Assembly: GCF_900113025.1 (NCBI RefSeq)
Contig: NZ_FONT01000002.1
Span: forward strand, 149,460 to 213,459
Direction: 5' to 3'
DNA from: Alteribacillus iranensis
GTDB lineage: Bacteria > Bacillota > Bacilli > Bacillales > Marinococcaceae
DNA length: 64,000 nucleotides
The notes beneath the pieces were generated by a model. That model was not told where the DNA came from and did no database searches. It worked only from the letters and a program-made list of their open reading frames with translations. Position 1 is the stretch's first letter, and each line of letters begins with the position of its first letter. Of this stretch, positions 44,526 through 53,018 are shown piece after piece. The translations under genes and the position numbers were made by a program.

Positions 44526-46575
44526 TCTCCCCTCCTCCTTTCCATTTTTTCATACGGCGGCTGATCGTGGCCGGGCTCACTTTTAAGACCTCTGATACTT
44601 TTGTCGCTGTTTTATATCTGTTGATGGCCTGCCGGATTAATTCATTTTCCAATTTTTCCACAGCCTCTTTCATCGGCATAATCTCTACGGCAAACGGTTT
44701 TTCTTCTTTCGTGCTACCGCTGCGTCCGTATAATGCTTTGACAACAATATCTTCATCCACCCAATCATCTTGACTTAAGACGATTAACCGTTCAACGATG
44801 TTTTGCAGCTCCCTTACATTTCCCGGCCACTCATAGGCTTCTAACACATCAATAGCTTCTGACGTGAACTTTTTTTGGAAAGAATACATCTGATTGAACT
44901 GTTCTAAAAAATAAATGGCCAGCGGGAAAATGTCTTCTTTTCGCTCGCGAAGGGGTGGGACTTGAAAAGGAATGACATTCAAACGATAATACAAATCTTC
45001 TCTAAATTCCCCCATCTGCACCATATGTTCTAAGTCTTTATTCGTAGCTGCAATGAGACGAACATTGATAGAAATCGTTTCTGTACCACCGACGCGGACG
45101 ATCTCTTTTTCCTGAAGGACACGAAGCAGCTTTACTTGCATATTTAATGGAAGCTCCCCAACTTCATCTAAAAAGAGCGTGCCATTATGAGCTAATTCGA
45201 AATAACCTGCTTTGCCATTACGATCGGCTCCGGTGAAAGCCCCACGTTCATAACCGAACAATTCGCTCTCAATGAGCTGTTCAGGAATGGCTCCGCAGTT
45301 TACGCGAATGTACGGCTGATCGTGCCGCGGACTGGAAGTATGAATGTTGTTCGCAAATATCTCTTTTCCTACCCCCGATTCTCCTTCTAAAAGAACGGTG
45401 GAATTCATTTGCGCTACTCGGTGCAGTTCAGCAAGAAGGGTTTCAATTTTTTCTGAGCGGTAGACAACCTCGTTTCCTAATTGATTGGCTTCAGCTACCT
45501 GTTCAGACATATCACGGTTTTCTCCCATCCCGCTTCCTTTCTTTTCTGAAATGTTTCTTAGAAGAATCACCACCCGCTCGAGCTGACCTTCATGATAAAT
45601 CGGCGTTGCCACGGACCATAATTTCTCTGAAAGATCTGTTGTTTGAAGAGCGGATACTTTTTGGCGCTGCGTGACACACATATTAAAAATATCCGGCTCC
45701 ATCTTTTTCTCCTCGGTGTAGCGCCCCCAGTCGTTCCCTACCATATCCTCCGGCGTCTCAATACCCCAGAAATTTTCTAAGAAACTGCCGGCTACTCTCA
45801 ATACTTTGCCGCTATGGTCCACCACTATAATTTGTTCTTGGGACGACGCATACACGGCATGCAAATCAGAATAAATATTTCGAACAAAATCGAGTTCCTG
45901 TACGGCTTTTTCAAATGCCTCTTTTAAAGAAAAAATATGTACAATGCCTTTTATTTTCCCGTCAATCCGAAGCGGATAAAAATTACCGTTCATTTCTTTA
46001 AAATTAAAGGAACTACTGACGTTTATCATCGTCTCTCCCTGAGCGACTTGATCTAAATCCTTCTCCATCGTTAACAATGTTTTATAATTTCGCAAAAGCA
46101 AGAAATCACTAGGTATCCCTAAGATACTTTCCGCTTCTTCATTCATAAATTCTATTTCATAGTGGAGATTCATCTTCACAATCCCTATTCCTGAACCGTG
46201 AAGCATTTCATTCAGCTCTTTCAAGCGATAGGCATTCATCTTATTTCGCGCGTCCTCTAACGTGACAAATCCCGTCGCTTCCTGCTTTCTATTTTCACTC
46301 ACAATCAGAGTAATGTTATGAGGGAACTCAGCCTCAGAGGTTTCAGGCACGGTAATCATATCCGTCTGATACGTCACAGTTTCATCGATTTGACCGCCAT
46401 CCCCTATATGATCGAGAAGAAGGGAAAGAGTACAATAGCCAACATAGTTGTCGTCATCTTTCACAAGTGCAAGATCAGTCTGATGTTCTCTCATCACTCG
46501 AATTGCTTGTTGAAAACAATCACTCTTGTAAATCACGGCTTCGATGGGTCGTACGATGTCTTTCCAGGCAATCAA
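44512..46575 (-). CDS. Sigma-54-dependent activator with CBS and PAS domains
   Basis: A 687-residue enhancer-binding protein. The N-terminus looks like a CBS pair (MREHQTDLALVKDDDNYVGYCTL), then two PAS regions (about 120-220 and 240-340). The AAA+ domain has Walker A GESGVGKE, the sigma-54 contact loop GAFTGA, and Walker B ELAHNGTLFLDEVGELP. A Fis-type helix-turn-helix (KVSEVLKVSPATISRRMKKW) ends the protein. TTG 46575 follows GGAGGG. It probably controls the pxpB and hyuA operons through the shared palindromes, and itself through the copy in its promoter. The effector is unknown. Confidence 0.92.
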   Translation of the reverse strand: MIAWKDIVRPIEAVIYKSDCFQQAIRVMREHQTDLALVKDDDNYVGYCTLSLLLDHIGDGGQIDETVTYQTDMITVPETSEAEFPHNITLIVSENRKQEATGFVTLEDARNKMNAYRLKELNEMLHGSGIGIVKMNLHYEIEFMNEEAESILGIPSDFLLLRNYKTLLTMEKDLDQVAQGETMINVSSSFNFKEMNGNFYPLRIDGKIKGIVHIFSLKEAFEKAVQELDFVRNIYSDLHAVYASSQEQIIVVDHSGKVLRVAGSFLENFWGIETPEDMVGNDWGRYTEEKKMEPDIFNMCVTQRQKVSALQTTDLSEKLWSVATPIYHEGQLERVVILLRNISEKKGSGMGENRDMSEQVAEANQLGNEVVYRSEKIETLLAELHRVAQMNSTVLLEGESGVGKEIFANNIHTSSPRHDQPYIRVNCGAIPEQLIESELFGYERGAFTGADRNGKAGYFELAHNGTLFLDEVGELPLNMQVKLLRVLQEKEIVRVGGTETISINVRLIAATNKDLEHMVQMGEFREDLYYRLNVIPFQVPPLRERKEDIFPLAIYFLEQFNQMYSFQKKFTSEAIDVLEAYEWPGNVRELQNIVERLIVLSQDDWVDEDIVVKALYGRSGSTKEEKPFAVEIMPMKEAVEKLENELIRQAINRYKTATKVSEVLKVSPATISRRMKKWKGGGENANV

Positions 46576-46595
46576 TGTATCCCTCCTTTTCTATC

Positions 46596-46620
46596 ATTAT
46601 ACTTTTTTTCAAAAATGAAA
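46596..46620 (-). promoter_or_regulatory. Promoter of the activator gene with overlapping operator
   Basis: A perfect TATAAT lies at 46596-46601 on the minus strand. The palindrome TTTCAAAAATGAAA (46607-46620) occupies the space just upstream, between -10 and -35. Binding here should block sigma-A polymerase, suggesting autorepression. The -35 is weak. Confidence 0.6.
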
Positions 46621-46650
46621 AATAGCCTTTTTCCTTCATTGGCTATTTTT
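46618..46650. terminator. Second hairpin between permease and activator genes
   Basis: AAAAATAGCC (46618-46627) pairs perfectly with GGCTATTTTT (46641-46650) and can act on either strand. It overlaps the operator of the activator promoter by three bases. Confidence 0.55.
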
Positions 46651-46734
46651 ACGAGGTTAGCAACAATTAGTAATAAACGAAAATGTGCAAGCCTCGCATC
46701 TCTGACTTCCCCCTCTCCTTTCCCCATAAAAATA

Positions 46735-46772
46735 GGATAAGTCTATGGCAGTGCTTTCCCATAGACTTATCC
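46735..46772 (-). terminator. Terminator of the NCS1 permease gene
   Basis: GGATAAGTCTATGG (46735-46748) and CCATAGACTTATCC (46759-46772) form a perfect 14-bp stem. In minus-strand RNA it is followed by TATTTTTATG, starting nine bases after the permease stop. Confidence 0.85.
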
Positions 46773-46780
46773 TTGTTTAC

Positions 46781-48193
46781 TTAAGCGATGTATTCATCCT
46801 TTGAAACATCATTAGCTTCTTGTTTTAAATAATATTTCCCCTTCGTAGCTGCAGCGATAATAATCGTTAAGACAAAAGCAATGACGGCAGCGAAGAAAGC
46901 GGCGACACTTTGTAAAAACATTCCCATGTAACCAAAAGCGGCGATCGAGCCGATAATACTTGCGACTAATAATGATATGACACCGACCGGATTCCAGGCG
47001 TATAAATATTCCTGTCGGTGCTCAAAGTAGCGCGGTCCAATTTTCATTACCCGTTTTACTACAAAAGCGTCAGACACCAGCACTGCCGCCCATGATAAGA
47101 GGAACACTCCCTGGAAAGTTAACAGGGCATCCAAGTGATCAAGTACCCCTGCTAACATCATGATAATCGCAACAATGGATGTAAAGCAGACCCAGAAAGT
47201 ACGACCTGGCGTAAACTTAAATACATTTTCAAAAAAGTTTGACAGCGATAAAGAACCACTGTATAAGTTCGTAATGTTAATGCGAAGCTGCGTTAAAATC
47301 GTAAATAAGGCGCCTCCAATTCCAAGCAACTGAACGAAATAAACGCCAGGGTTTTCTTCCGCCAAGCGAACTCCGAACCAAATTCCAATTACACCCATTA
47401 AGAAGAAACAAACGAGCGGCGGGATAAAGCCCACTGCGAACACACCAATTTTGAATTCTTCTTTTTTAATAAAACGAGCATAGTCCGAAACAAGAAGTGC
47501 TACTATTCCGACAAGTCCATTCATGATACCAATACAAGCTAAGAGAGCTCCCCCTCCGACTTGTACACCTTCTGGTAAAAAGCTCCATACATTTCCGGCA
47601 AATTCAGGAGCACGATTTAAGGCAATCGCAAATCCGGCAGCCAATAATACGATGAAAATAGGCAGTGACCATTTTTGTAATTTATTTAACTGCTTGATTC
47701 CAAACCAGTTTAAAGGAATAACAACAAGTCCGAAAAACACCATAAGTACCCAGGCTGGAATCATTTGAAAGTATTCATGAACCGCATAGGCCATGATGGA
47801 GCCTTCAATCGCACAGTACATAATGAAATTTGTGGCGTAAATGAAGGAGGTAATCGACGCCCCTATGTAGCCGAAGCCTCCGCCTCTCGCCATTAAGTTA
47901 ACATTCATCCCTGATTTCGCCGCGTAATAACAAATTCCGATTCCGAGTGTACCAGCCACCACTGTCGCATAAATAGCGGCCAAAAGAGCATTGACAGATC
48001 CGTAGTATACCGCCATTAAGCTCCCCATTTGCATGAATAGAAGGGCGGTTGCCACCCCAAGCGTGACATTGGTTAAGCTTAACCATCCCATGTTGCGGCC
48101 TTCCGCTGGTACTTTCTCTAACGCGAAGTCATCCTTTTTCGTTTCTTTATCTTCAACTCCGCCCTGGACATTTTCATCAGAAATTCTTTCCAT
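46781..48193 (-). CDS. NCS1 family purine/cytosine/hydantoin-type permease
   Basis: About 470 residues with roughly twelve membrane helices. ATG 48193 (MERISDENVQGG) is six bases after GGGAG and preferred to upstream ATGs. NMGWLSLTNVTLGVATALLFMQMGSLMA and the glycine-rich MARGGGFGYIGASITSFIYATNF are typical of the CodB/Mhp1 group of sodium or proton symporters for nucleobases and hydantoins. It lies downstream of hyuA-hyuB, so a hydantoin or cyclic amide substrate is likely. I found no sigma-54 promoter directly in front; it may be read from hyuA or from its own promoter. Confidence 0.87.
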   Translation of the reverse strand: MERISDENVQGGVEDKETKKDDFALEKVPAEGRNMGWLSLTNVTLGVATALLFMQMGSLMAVYYGSVNALLAAIYATVVAGTLGIGICYYAAKSGMNVNLMARGGGFGYIGASITSFIYATNFIMYCAIEGSIMAYAVHEYFQMIPAWVLMVFFGLVVIPLNWFGIKQLNKLQKWSLPIFIVLLAAGFAIALNRAPEFAGNVWSFLPEGVQVGGGALLACIGIMNGLVGIVALLVSDYARFIKKEEFKIGVFAVGFIPPLVCFFLMGVIGIWFGVRLAEENPGVYFVQLLGIGGALFTILTQLRINITNLYSGSLSLSNFFENVFKFTPGRTFWVCFTSIVAIIMMLAGVLDHLDALLTFQGVFLLSWAAVLVSDAFVVKRVMKIGPRYFEHRQEYLYAWNPVGVISLLVASIIGSIAAFGYMGMFLQSVAAFFAAVIAFVLTIIIAAATKGKYYLKQEANDVSKDEYIA

Positions 48194-48312
48194 TCTCATC
48201 TCCCTTTCCCTTATGAAATATTTCAATAGAATTAATTTTAAAAATTTTCAGTCTAAAATTAAATATAGGCGCAGCTGTCACAAAATTAGTTTTAAATTCT
48301 TCGAAGTAATGA

Positions 48313-48433
48313 GCAGTTGAAATGTACGAGACTCCTGTGGGAACAGCAACAGCTGAAGATCCCGCAGTGAGCGGGTTTTGCTCACGAGGAAGCTGAAGCG
48401 TTGCCCACGGAAAGCGAAGTACATTTCAACTGC
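48313..48433. repeat. Intergenic repeat with 15-bp perfect inverted ends
   Basis: GCAGTTGAAATGTAC (48313-48327) and GTACATTTCAACTGC (48419-48433) flank a 91-bp centre with GAGACTCCTGTGGGAACAGC and GCCCACGGAAAGCG, the marks of a widespread Bacillaceae intergenic repeat. It lies between hyuB and the permease and would fold into a long stem in RNA. Confidence 0.75.
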
Positions 48434-48491
48434 AACACTAAAAATAGCGCGAAAAATTTAAAAACATATGGAACAGTCAGCTAACTTTTGA

Positions 48492-50474
48492 TTAATTCCA
48501 GTACGACAGACTGCGCTTTTTCATTGACTCTCTAAATTGCTGAGTAGAGATCGGCAGCAGCTCGTCATTTTTGTAATCAAGAATGACACCATAGCGGCGA
48601 ATGACGTCAAGCTTATCAATGTCACCTTTATGGTACATTTCGGTAACTTTCTCCGCATCTTCTTCTAACCAATCTTTCCGGTTGTTGCGAATGTATTCTC
48701 TTGCTGTTTCTGTCGCTTCGTAGTCAATTTCATATTGATCGAGCTCTGCATTCATTTCTTTAATAACTACCCCGTAGTCTTTTTCGGCACGTGCTACAGA
48801 AACATATTGGTCGATGACGTCTTCCAATACTTTTTCTGGCTCACGCTCGAGCGGATCACCGAGTCCACCACCGCCAGCTGAAGGACGGGTGAATGAATCT
48901 CCACTTCCCACTTTCACGTTGGAGAAAATGGCGCCTAAAAATTCTTCATTTTCTTTGCCTGGGTTCAACCACACACCGTGCGGAGAAGACGGCAATCCTC
49001 CGAACAGACCCCACGTGATCGAGCGGGAACGGTCACAGCATACTGACATGACGGTATCAGATATGTCTGTAAGCGTACCACCTTTTTCAACCCCGCAGCC
49101 ACCGCGGAACTTACCCGGCCCACCGGAATCAATGACAATTTCGTGCTTCGATGTGACAACTGGAGACAAGCGTTCTTGTCCTTCACATGGCTGCACGCTG
49201 AGACCCACGCCGAACACGGGAGAAAGCGCATTGACACCATCACGGTCAGAACGGCCCCCATGTCCACCTGCCATCCAGTCATACCACATGAAATAGCTCG
49301 TTTGTTCGTGTCTGTTGTCATTCCCGCCAATAAGCAAGTATTCCAAGTTAAAGGAGCAAGCTATCGCACGTTCTGGCATTAAATGAGACCAGAGTTCGAA
49401 ACACGCATTCATAATTTTTTCGTAAGCCCCGGAACAGAAACCAGTTACCGCAATCGGATATGGCGCGTTTACGACCGAGTTTTCTGGCAGCTTCACTTTC
49501 ACCACTCGATAAAAACCAGAGTTCAACGGGATATCCGGGAAAAATGTCTTCGTACCTGCGTACGCCGCTGAGCTTGACGCACCGAAGCCGGAGTTCAAGA
49601 AACAGCCAATGTACGGATGCGATCCTTCCAAGTCATAAATAATCTGGTCATCGGTAATTTCCATTTTGACCTGAATAGGAATAAGGCCGTCGCCCACTTC
49701 CGGGTCCATATCAATGTAATCCGTTGTTTCCCATGTGCCATTCGGAAGGGATGACACTTTTGCTTTCGTCATTTTTTCCACATAGTCTTGCACTTCATCA
49801 AATGCCGTTAAAATGGTGTCCAAGCCATATTTTTCAATCATGCCGTGGAGCTGTCGTTCCCCAACTTTCGCTGCTTCCACTTGAGACTTCAAGTCACCGA
49901 CACGTTCTTCCGGTACACGCATATTAGAAACTAACAAATTGACGGTGTCTTTCAAATATTCCCCTTCGCTGTAAATACGGACCGGTGGAATACGCATTCC
50001 TTCACCGAAATGATCTTTCGCATTGACATCAAAGGAACCAGGTGTGGAACCACCCATATCAGCCCAGTGACCATTGGTCTGCATGAAAGCAATTAATTTG
50101 TCACCATCGAAGACAGGAAGAACTACTCTCGTATCACTAAAGTGAGTACCACCGCGATAAGGATCATTGACTAAGAACACGTCTCCCGGGTTAATGTCAT
50201 CTCCGAAATCTTCTAACACTGCTTTTGCAGTTAAGTGAAGCGTTCCGACGTGCACGGAAATGTCCTGTGTCCCCTGCATGATCGTATTTCCTTCCGCATC
50301 ACACATGGCACAACTGAAGTCACGGTTATAAATAACGAAAGAATAACACGTTCTCAAAATTTGTTCAGCCATCTGGTCGACGAGGTTTGTAAAACCATTC
50401 TTAAGAACTTCAAACGTAACCGGATCTAATGCCTTTTTCGCCGTCACAGAGCTTGCTTGATGTTCTGTTGTCAT
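48492..50474 (-). CDS. hyuB: Hydantoinase B / 5-oxoprolinase beta-type subunit
   Basis: A 660-residue HyuB-family subunit of an ATP-dependent cyclic amidase. DPVTFEVLKNGFTNLVDQMAEQILRTCYS starts the domain; NDPYRGGTHFSDTRVVLPVF, GGSTPGSFDVNAKDHFGEG and FRGGCGVEKGG are conserved blocks. It follows hyuA by 20 nt and must work with it. Members open N-methylhydantoin, hydantoin, 5-oxoproline or act as acetone carboxylase-like enzymes; the nearby pxp genes favour 5-oxoproline or hydantoin. Confidence 0.92.
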   Translation of the reverse strand: MTTEHQASSVTAKKALDPVTFEVLKNGFTNLVDQMAEQILRTCYSFVIYNRDFSCAMCDAEGNTIMQGTQDISVHVGTLHLTAKAVLEDFGDDINPGDVFLVNDPYRGGTHFSDTRVVLPVFDGDKLIAFMQTNGHWADMGGSTPGSFDVNAKDHFGEGMRIPPVRIYSEGEYLKDTVNLLVSNMRVPEERVGDLKSQVEAAKVGERQLHGMIEKYGLDTILTAFDEVQDYVEKMTKAKVSSLPNGTWETTDYIDMDPEVGDGLIPIQVKMEITDDQIIYDLEGSHPYIGCFLNSGFGASSSAAYAGTKTFFPDIPLNSGFYRVVKVKLPENSVVNAPYPIAVTGFCSGAYEKIMNACFELWSHLMPERAIACSFNLEYLLIGGNDNRHEQTSYFMWYDWMAGGHGGRSDRDGVNALSPVFGVGLSVQPCEGQERLSPVVTSKHEIVIDSGGPGKFRGGCGVEKGGTLTDISDTVMSVCCDRSRSITWGLFGGLPSSPHGVWLNPGKENEEFLGAIFSNVKVGSGDSFTRPSAGGGGLGDPLEREPEKVLEDVIDQYVSVARAEKDYGVVIKEMNAELDQYEIDYEATETAREYIRNNRKDWLEEDAEKVTEMYHKGDIDKLDVIRRYGVILDYKNDELLPISTQQFRESMKKRSLSYWN

Positions 50475-50494
50475 ATCATATCACCTCTTTATGA

Positions 50495-52519
50495 TTAGTT
50501 GGTTTTGATAATTAAGTTCTTATATTGATCTACTTCTGCCGTAAATTCCGGTGGAATCACTGTCGTTGTATCAAGCTGATCCACAATGGCCGGTCCGTTG
50601 ATCGTAGCTCCGACTGGGATTTTTTCACGGTCATACACCACTGTGTCGACAAAACCGTCTTCAAAATACACTTCTCTTGATTCTTTGACTGCTTCTTCAA
50701 GGGACCCGCTAGGAGTAAACGTAGGGAATTCCGGTTTCGGCACCGTACCAATTGCCGTTACACGCAACCCATAGATTTCTACTTGCTGATCTTTATTGGA
50801 GAATGCAAATTCGCGTTCATGCTCTTGGTGGAAATTCTCAAGCGCTTCATCAAGAGAAATAATGTCTTGTCCGATTGGCACAGACAGCGAACGCCATTGT
50901 CCCATGTAACGCATTTCCACATAGCGAACAAGATTGGAATCTTCTTCTGCCACTCCTTCTTCACGCAGAAGACCAGCCGCTTCTTGTTCCATTTCTTTAA
51001 ATTGGTTTTCGAGTTCATCAGTCGATACAGCATCTACATTTTTTACATAGGTTCTCGAAATATCATGACGAACATCGACAAGCAAGCAGCCCATTGCTGC
51101 AGCAACACCTGGATGCGGAGGCACAATCACAGTCGGGATTTCCATTTCTTTTGCTACGTACGCTCCTTGAACCGGCCCCGCGCCACCGAATGTAACAAGT
51201 GCGAATTCACGAGGGTCATATCCTTTTCTTACAGAAATCAAGCGAAGCGCGTCACACATGTTTGCATTGGCCACTTTAATAATTGCATCGGCCGCTTCTT
51301 CAGGAGAATAGCCGAACTTGTCAGCAATTTTGTTTACGGCATCAACAGCTTTTTCTTTATCGAGCTCCATCTTGCCGTCAAGAAGCTTCGTACCAAGTCT
51401 GCCAAGGACAAGGTTTGCGTCCGAGTTAGTCGGTTCATCGCCGCCTTTTCCGTAACACGCTGGTCCCGGAGCCGCTCCCGCACTTTGCGGTCCATTGCGG
51501 AGAGATCCTCCTTCATCTGTCCATGCAAGACTACCGCCGCCGGCACCGATCGTAAGAATCTCGATACTCGGAAAGCCGATTGGGTATCCATATTCGATAT
51601 ACCAGTCTTTCGTAATGCGAAGGTCCCCGCCGTACACGAGAGAAATGTCCGTACTTGTCCCCCCCATATCAAGGCCGATCGCATTATCGTAACCGCAGAG
51701 TTTCGCAATATGTTTACTAGCAATCGCTCCAGCAGCGATACCGGAACTTGCAAGACGAGCCGCATACTTCGGAACCGTTTCAGAAGTCATCACACCACCA
51801 CCGGAGTGAAGAACGAGAATGTCATCTTCATACCCTTGCTTCTCCATCTCTTGTTCGAGCACGTCGATGTATGTAGTGATCGGCGGTCCGAGGACAGCAT
51901 TTACAATCGTAGTCGACATACGCTCGTGTTCAAAAATTTCCGGCAATACTTCTGATGAAGCACAGAGATACACGTTGTCGAGTTCTTCTTCGAGGATTTC
52001 TTTTACTTTTACTTCATTGGCACCGTTTACATAAGCATTCATAAAACAGATCGCAACAGATTCTGTCCCACGAGCTCTTAGTGTTTTTGCCAATTCACGG
52101 ACTTCCGCTTCATCCACTTCTGTTAAAATATTACCCGAATAGTCGACACGCTCTGTTATTTCGAAGCGGTCTCTGCGTTGAATGTACGGTTGAGCGACAT
52201 CGTCATACGCATCCCATAACTCCAGCTTCGTACCACGACGGATCTCTGTGACATCCCGAAATCCTTTGGTCGTAATAAGTGCTGTTTTTGGCAATTTTCT
52301 TTCAATTAAAGCATTTGTTCCTACCGTTGTACCGTGAGAGAAAACTTTTATATTTTCACCACTCAACTCTGCCTTTGCAATTCCATCTAAAATCCCTTGT
52401 TCTGGATTGGAAGGCGTAGAAGGTGTTTTCGTAACGGAAATAGCACCTGTTTTTTCATCAAAAATAAACACATCTGTAAACGTCCCACCAACGTCGATAG
52501 CTAATCGATATTGTTCCAT
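50495..52519 (-). CDS. hyuA: Hydantoinase A / 5-oxoprolinase alpha-type subunit
   Basis: A 674-residue ATP-binding subunit with the ASKHA fold. The N-terminal phosphate loop is RLAIDVGGTFTDVFIFDEKTG, and the second nucleotide-binding part is AIGLDMGGTSTDISLV. The C-terminal domain follows FGGAGPVQGAYVAKEMEIPTVIVPPHPGVAAAMG. It phosphorylates the cyclic amide so that HyuB can hydrolyse it. Its promoter is a sigma-54 site at 52778-52795 with a leader of about 250 nt. Confidence 0.93.
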   Translation of the reverse strand: MEQYRLAIDVGGTFTDVFIFDEKTGAISVTKTPSTPSNPEQGILDGIAKAELSGENIKVFSHGTTVGTNALIERKLPKTALITTKGFRDVTEIRRGTKLELWDAYDDVAQPYIQRRDRFEITERVDYSGNILTEVDEAEVRELAKTLRARGTESVAICFMNAYVNGANEVKVKEILEEELDNVYLCASSEVLPEIFEHERMSTTIVNAVLGPPITTYIDVLEQEMEKQGYEDDILVLHSGGGVMTSETVPKYAARLASSGIAAGAIASKHIAKLCGYDNAIGLDMGGTSTDISLVYGGDLRITKDWYIEYGYPIGFPSIEILTIGAGGGSLAWTDEGGSLRNGPQSAGAAPGPACYGKGGDEPTNSDANLVLGRLGTKLLDGKMELDKEKAVDAVNKIADKFGYSPEEAADAIIKVANANMCDALRLISVRKGYDPREFALVTFGGAGPVQGAYVAKEMEIPTVIVPPHPGVAAAMGCLLVDVRHDISRTYVKNVDAVSTDELENQFKEMEQEAAGLLREEGVAEEDSNLVRYVEMRYMGQWRSLSVPIGQDIISLDEALENFHQEHEREFAFSNKDQQVEIYGLRVTAIGTVPKPEFPTFTPSGSLEEAVKESREVYFEDGFVDTVVYDREKIPVGATINGPAIVDQLDTTTVIPPEFTAEVDQYKNLIIKTN

Positions 52520-52591
52520 GCTTTCACCTCTTAGTTTAATATAGTTTTTCTAAACGATGAATGAGTTGCAAACACTTAGATGTCAGAAGCA

Positions 52592-52686
52592 GGATCACCT
52601 CCTGGATAGGATAAAAATCACAAATAGAGCCAGCTATATATTTCAGACACACGAAGGGTGCCTGGTAAATACATATAACTGGCTCT
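52592..52686 (-). other. Structured leader of the hyuA-hyuB transcript
   Basis: Between the sigma-54 start (about 52768) and hyuA (52519) the RNA has a long hairpin: AGAGCCAG pairs with CTGGCTCT (52626-52633 with 52679-52686) and continues into AT-rich arms. Just after it comes AGGAGGTGATCC (52592-52603 on the minus strand), an extended anti-16S complement with no well-placed AUG behind it. This could be a leader-peptide or translational control element. No known riboswitch class was recognised. Confidence 0.4.
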
Positions 52687-52777
52687 GATCTAAGGTATGG
52701 TCCACGGTGAGTGGATCCTGTTAGATAGACAGTTACTATATTCACGCTGTTATTCTATGTTGTTGCTCTTTTTATAA

Positions 52778-52795
52778 ATGCAATTTCCATTCCAA
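52778..52795 (-). promoter_or_regulatory. Sigma-54 promoter of the hyuA-hyuB operon
   Basis: The minus strand reads TTGGAATGGAAATTGCAT: GG and GC have the exact 10-base spacing, and TTGG and TTGCAT match the consensus ends; the CAC after GG is not conserved. Two palindromes lie 65-99 bp upstream. Confidence 0.8.
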
Positions 52796-52859
52796 TTTTT
52801 AAGATTATTGTCATAATAGGAAATCCTTTTAAAAAATAGATACTTCCTTGTCGATTTTA

Positions 52860-52894
52860 TTTCAATAATGAAAGGTTTATTTTCAAAAATGAAA
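52860..52894. promoter_or_regulatory. Tandem palindromes, putative upstream activator sites of hyuA
   Basis: TTTCAATAATGAAA (52860-52873) and TTTCAAAAATGAAA (52881-52894) have starts 21 bp apart, about two helical turns. The second is identical to the copy in the activator's own promoter at 46607-46620. Confidence 0.72.
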
Positions 52895-52972
52895 TAATTC
52901 TATGGAACAAACGGACTTTCCCAGTATATTTCAGAATGTAAAGAGGAACATGAAATGAGCAAATAATGACAG

Positions 52973-53013
52973 AAAAAAAGCACAAACACTCCTGGCGAGA
53001 AGAGCATTTGTGC
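52973..53013 (-). terminator. Terminator of the MFS transporter gene
   Basis: GCACAAA and TTTGTGC (52980-52986 with 53007-53013) pair with further inner pairing, followed on the minus strand by seven T residues (52973-52979). Confidence 0.8.
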
Positions 53014-53018
53014 AAACG

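Noticed and set aside
48194-48491. Sigma-54 promoter in front of the NCS1 permease
   Set aside because: I searched both possible GG/GC spacings on the minus strand and found no match.
50783-51955. 390-codon open frame on the plus strand opposite hyuA
   Set aside because: It is fully antisense to the well-conserved hyuA gene, is rich in Arg, Phe, Ser and Cys as expected for a shadow frame, and has no recognisable domain.
52592-52603. Fragment of a 16S rRNA 3' end (GGATCACCTCCT on the plus strand)
   Set aside because: Only 12 bases match and the flanks do not; it is better read as a Shine-Dalgarno on the minus strand.
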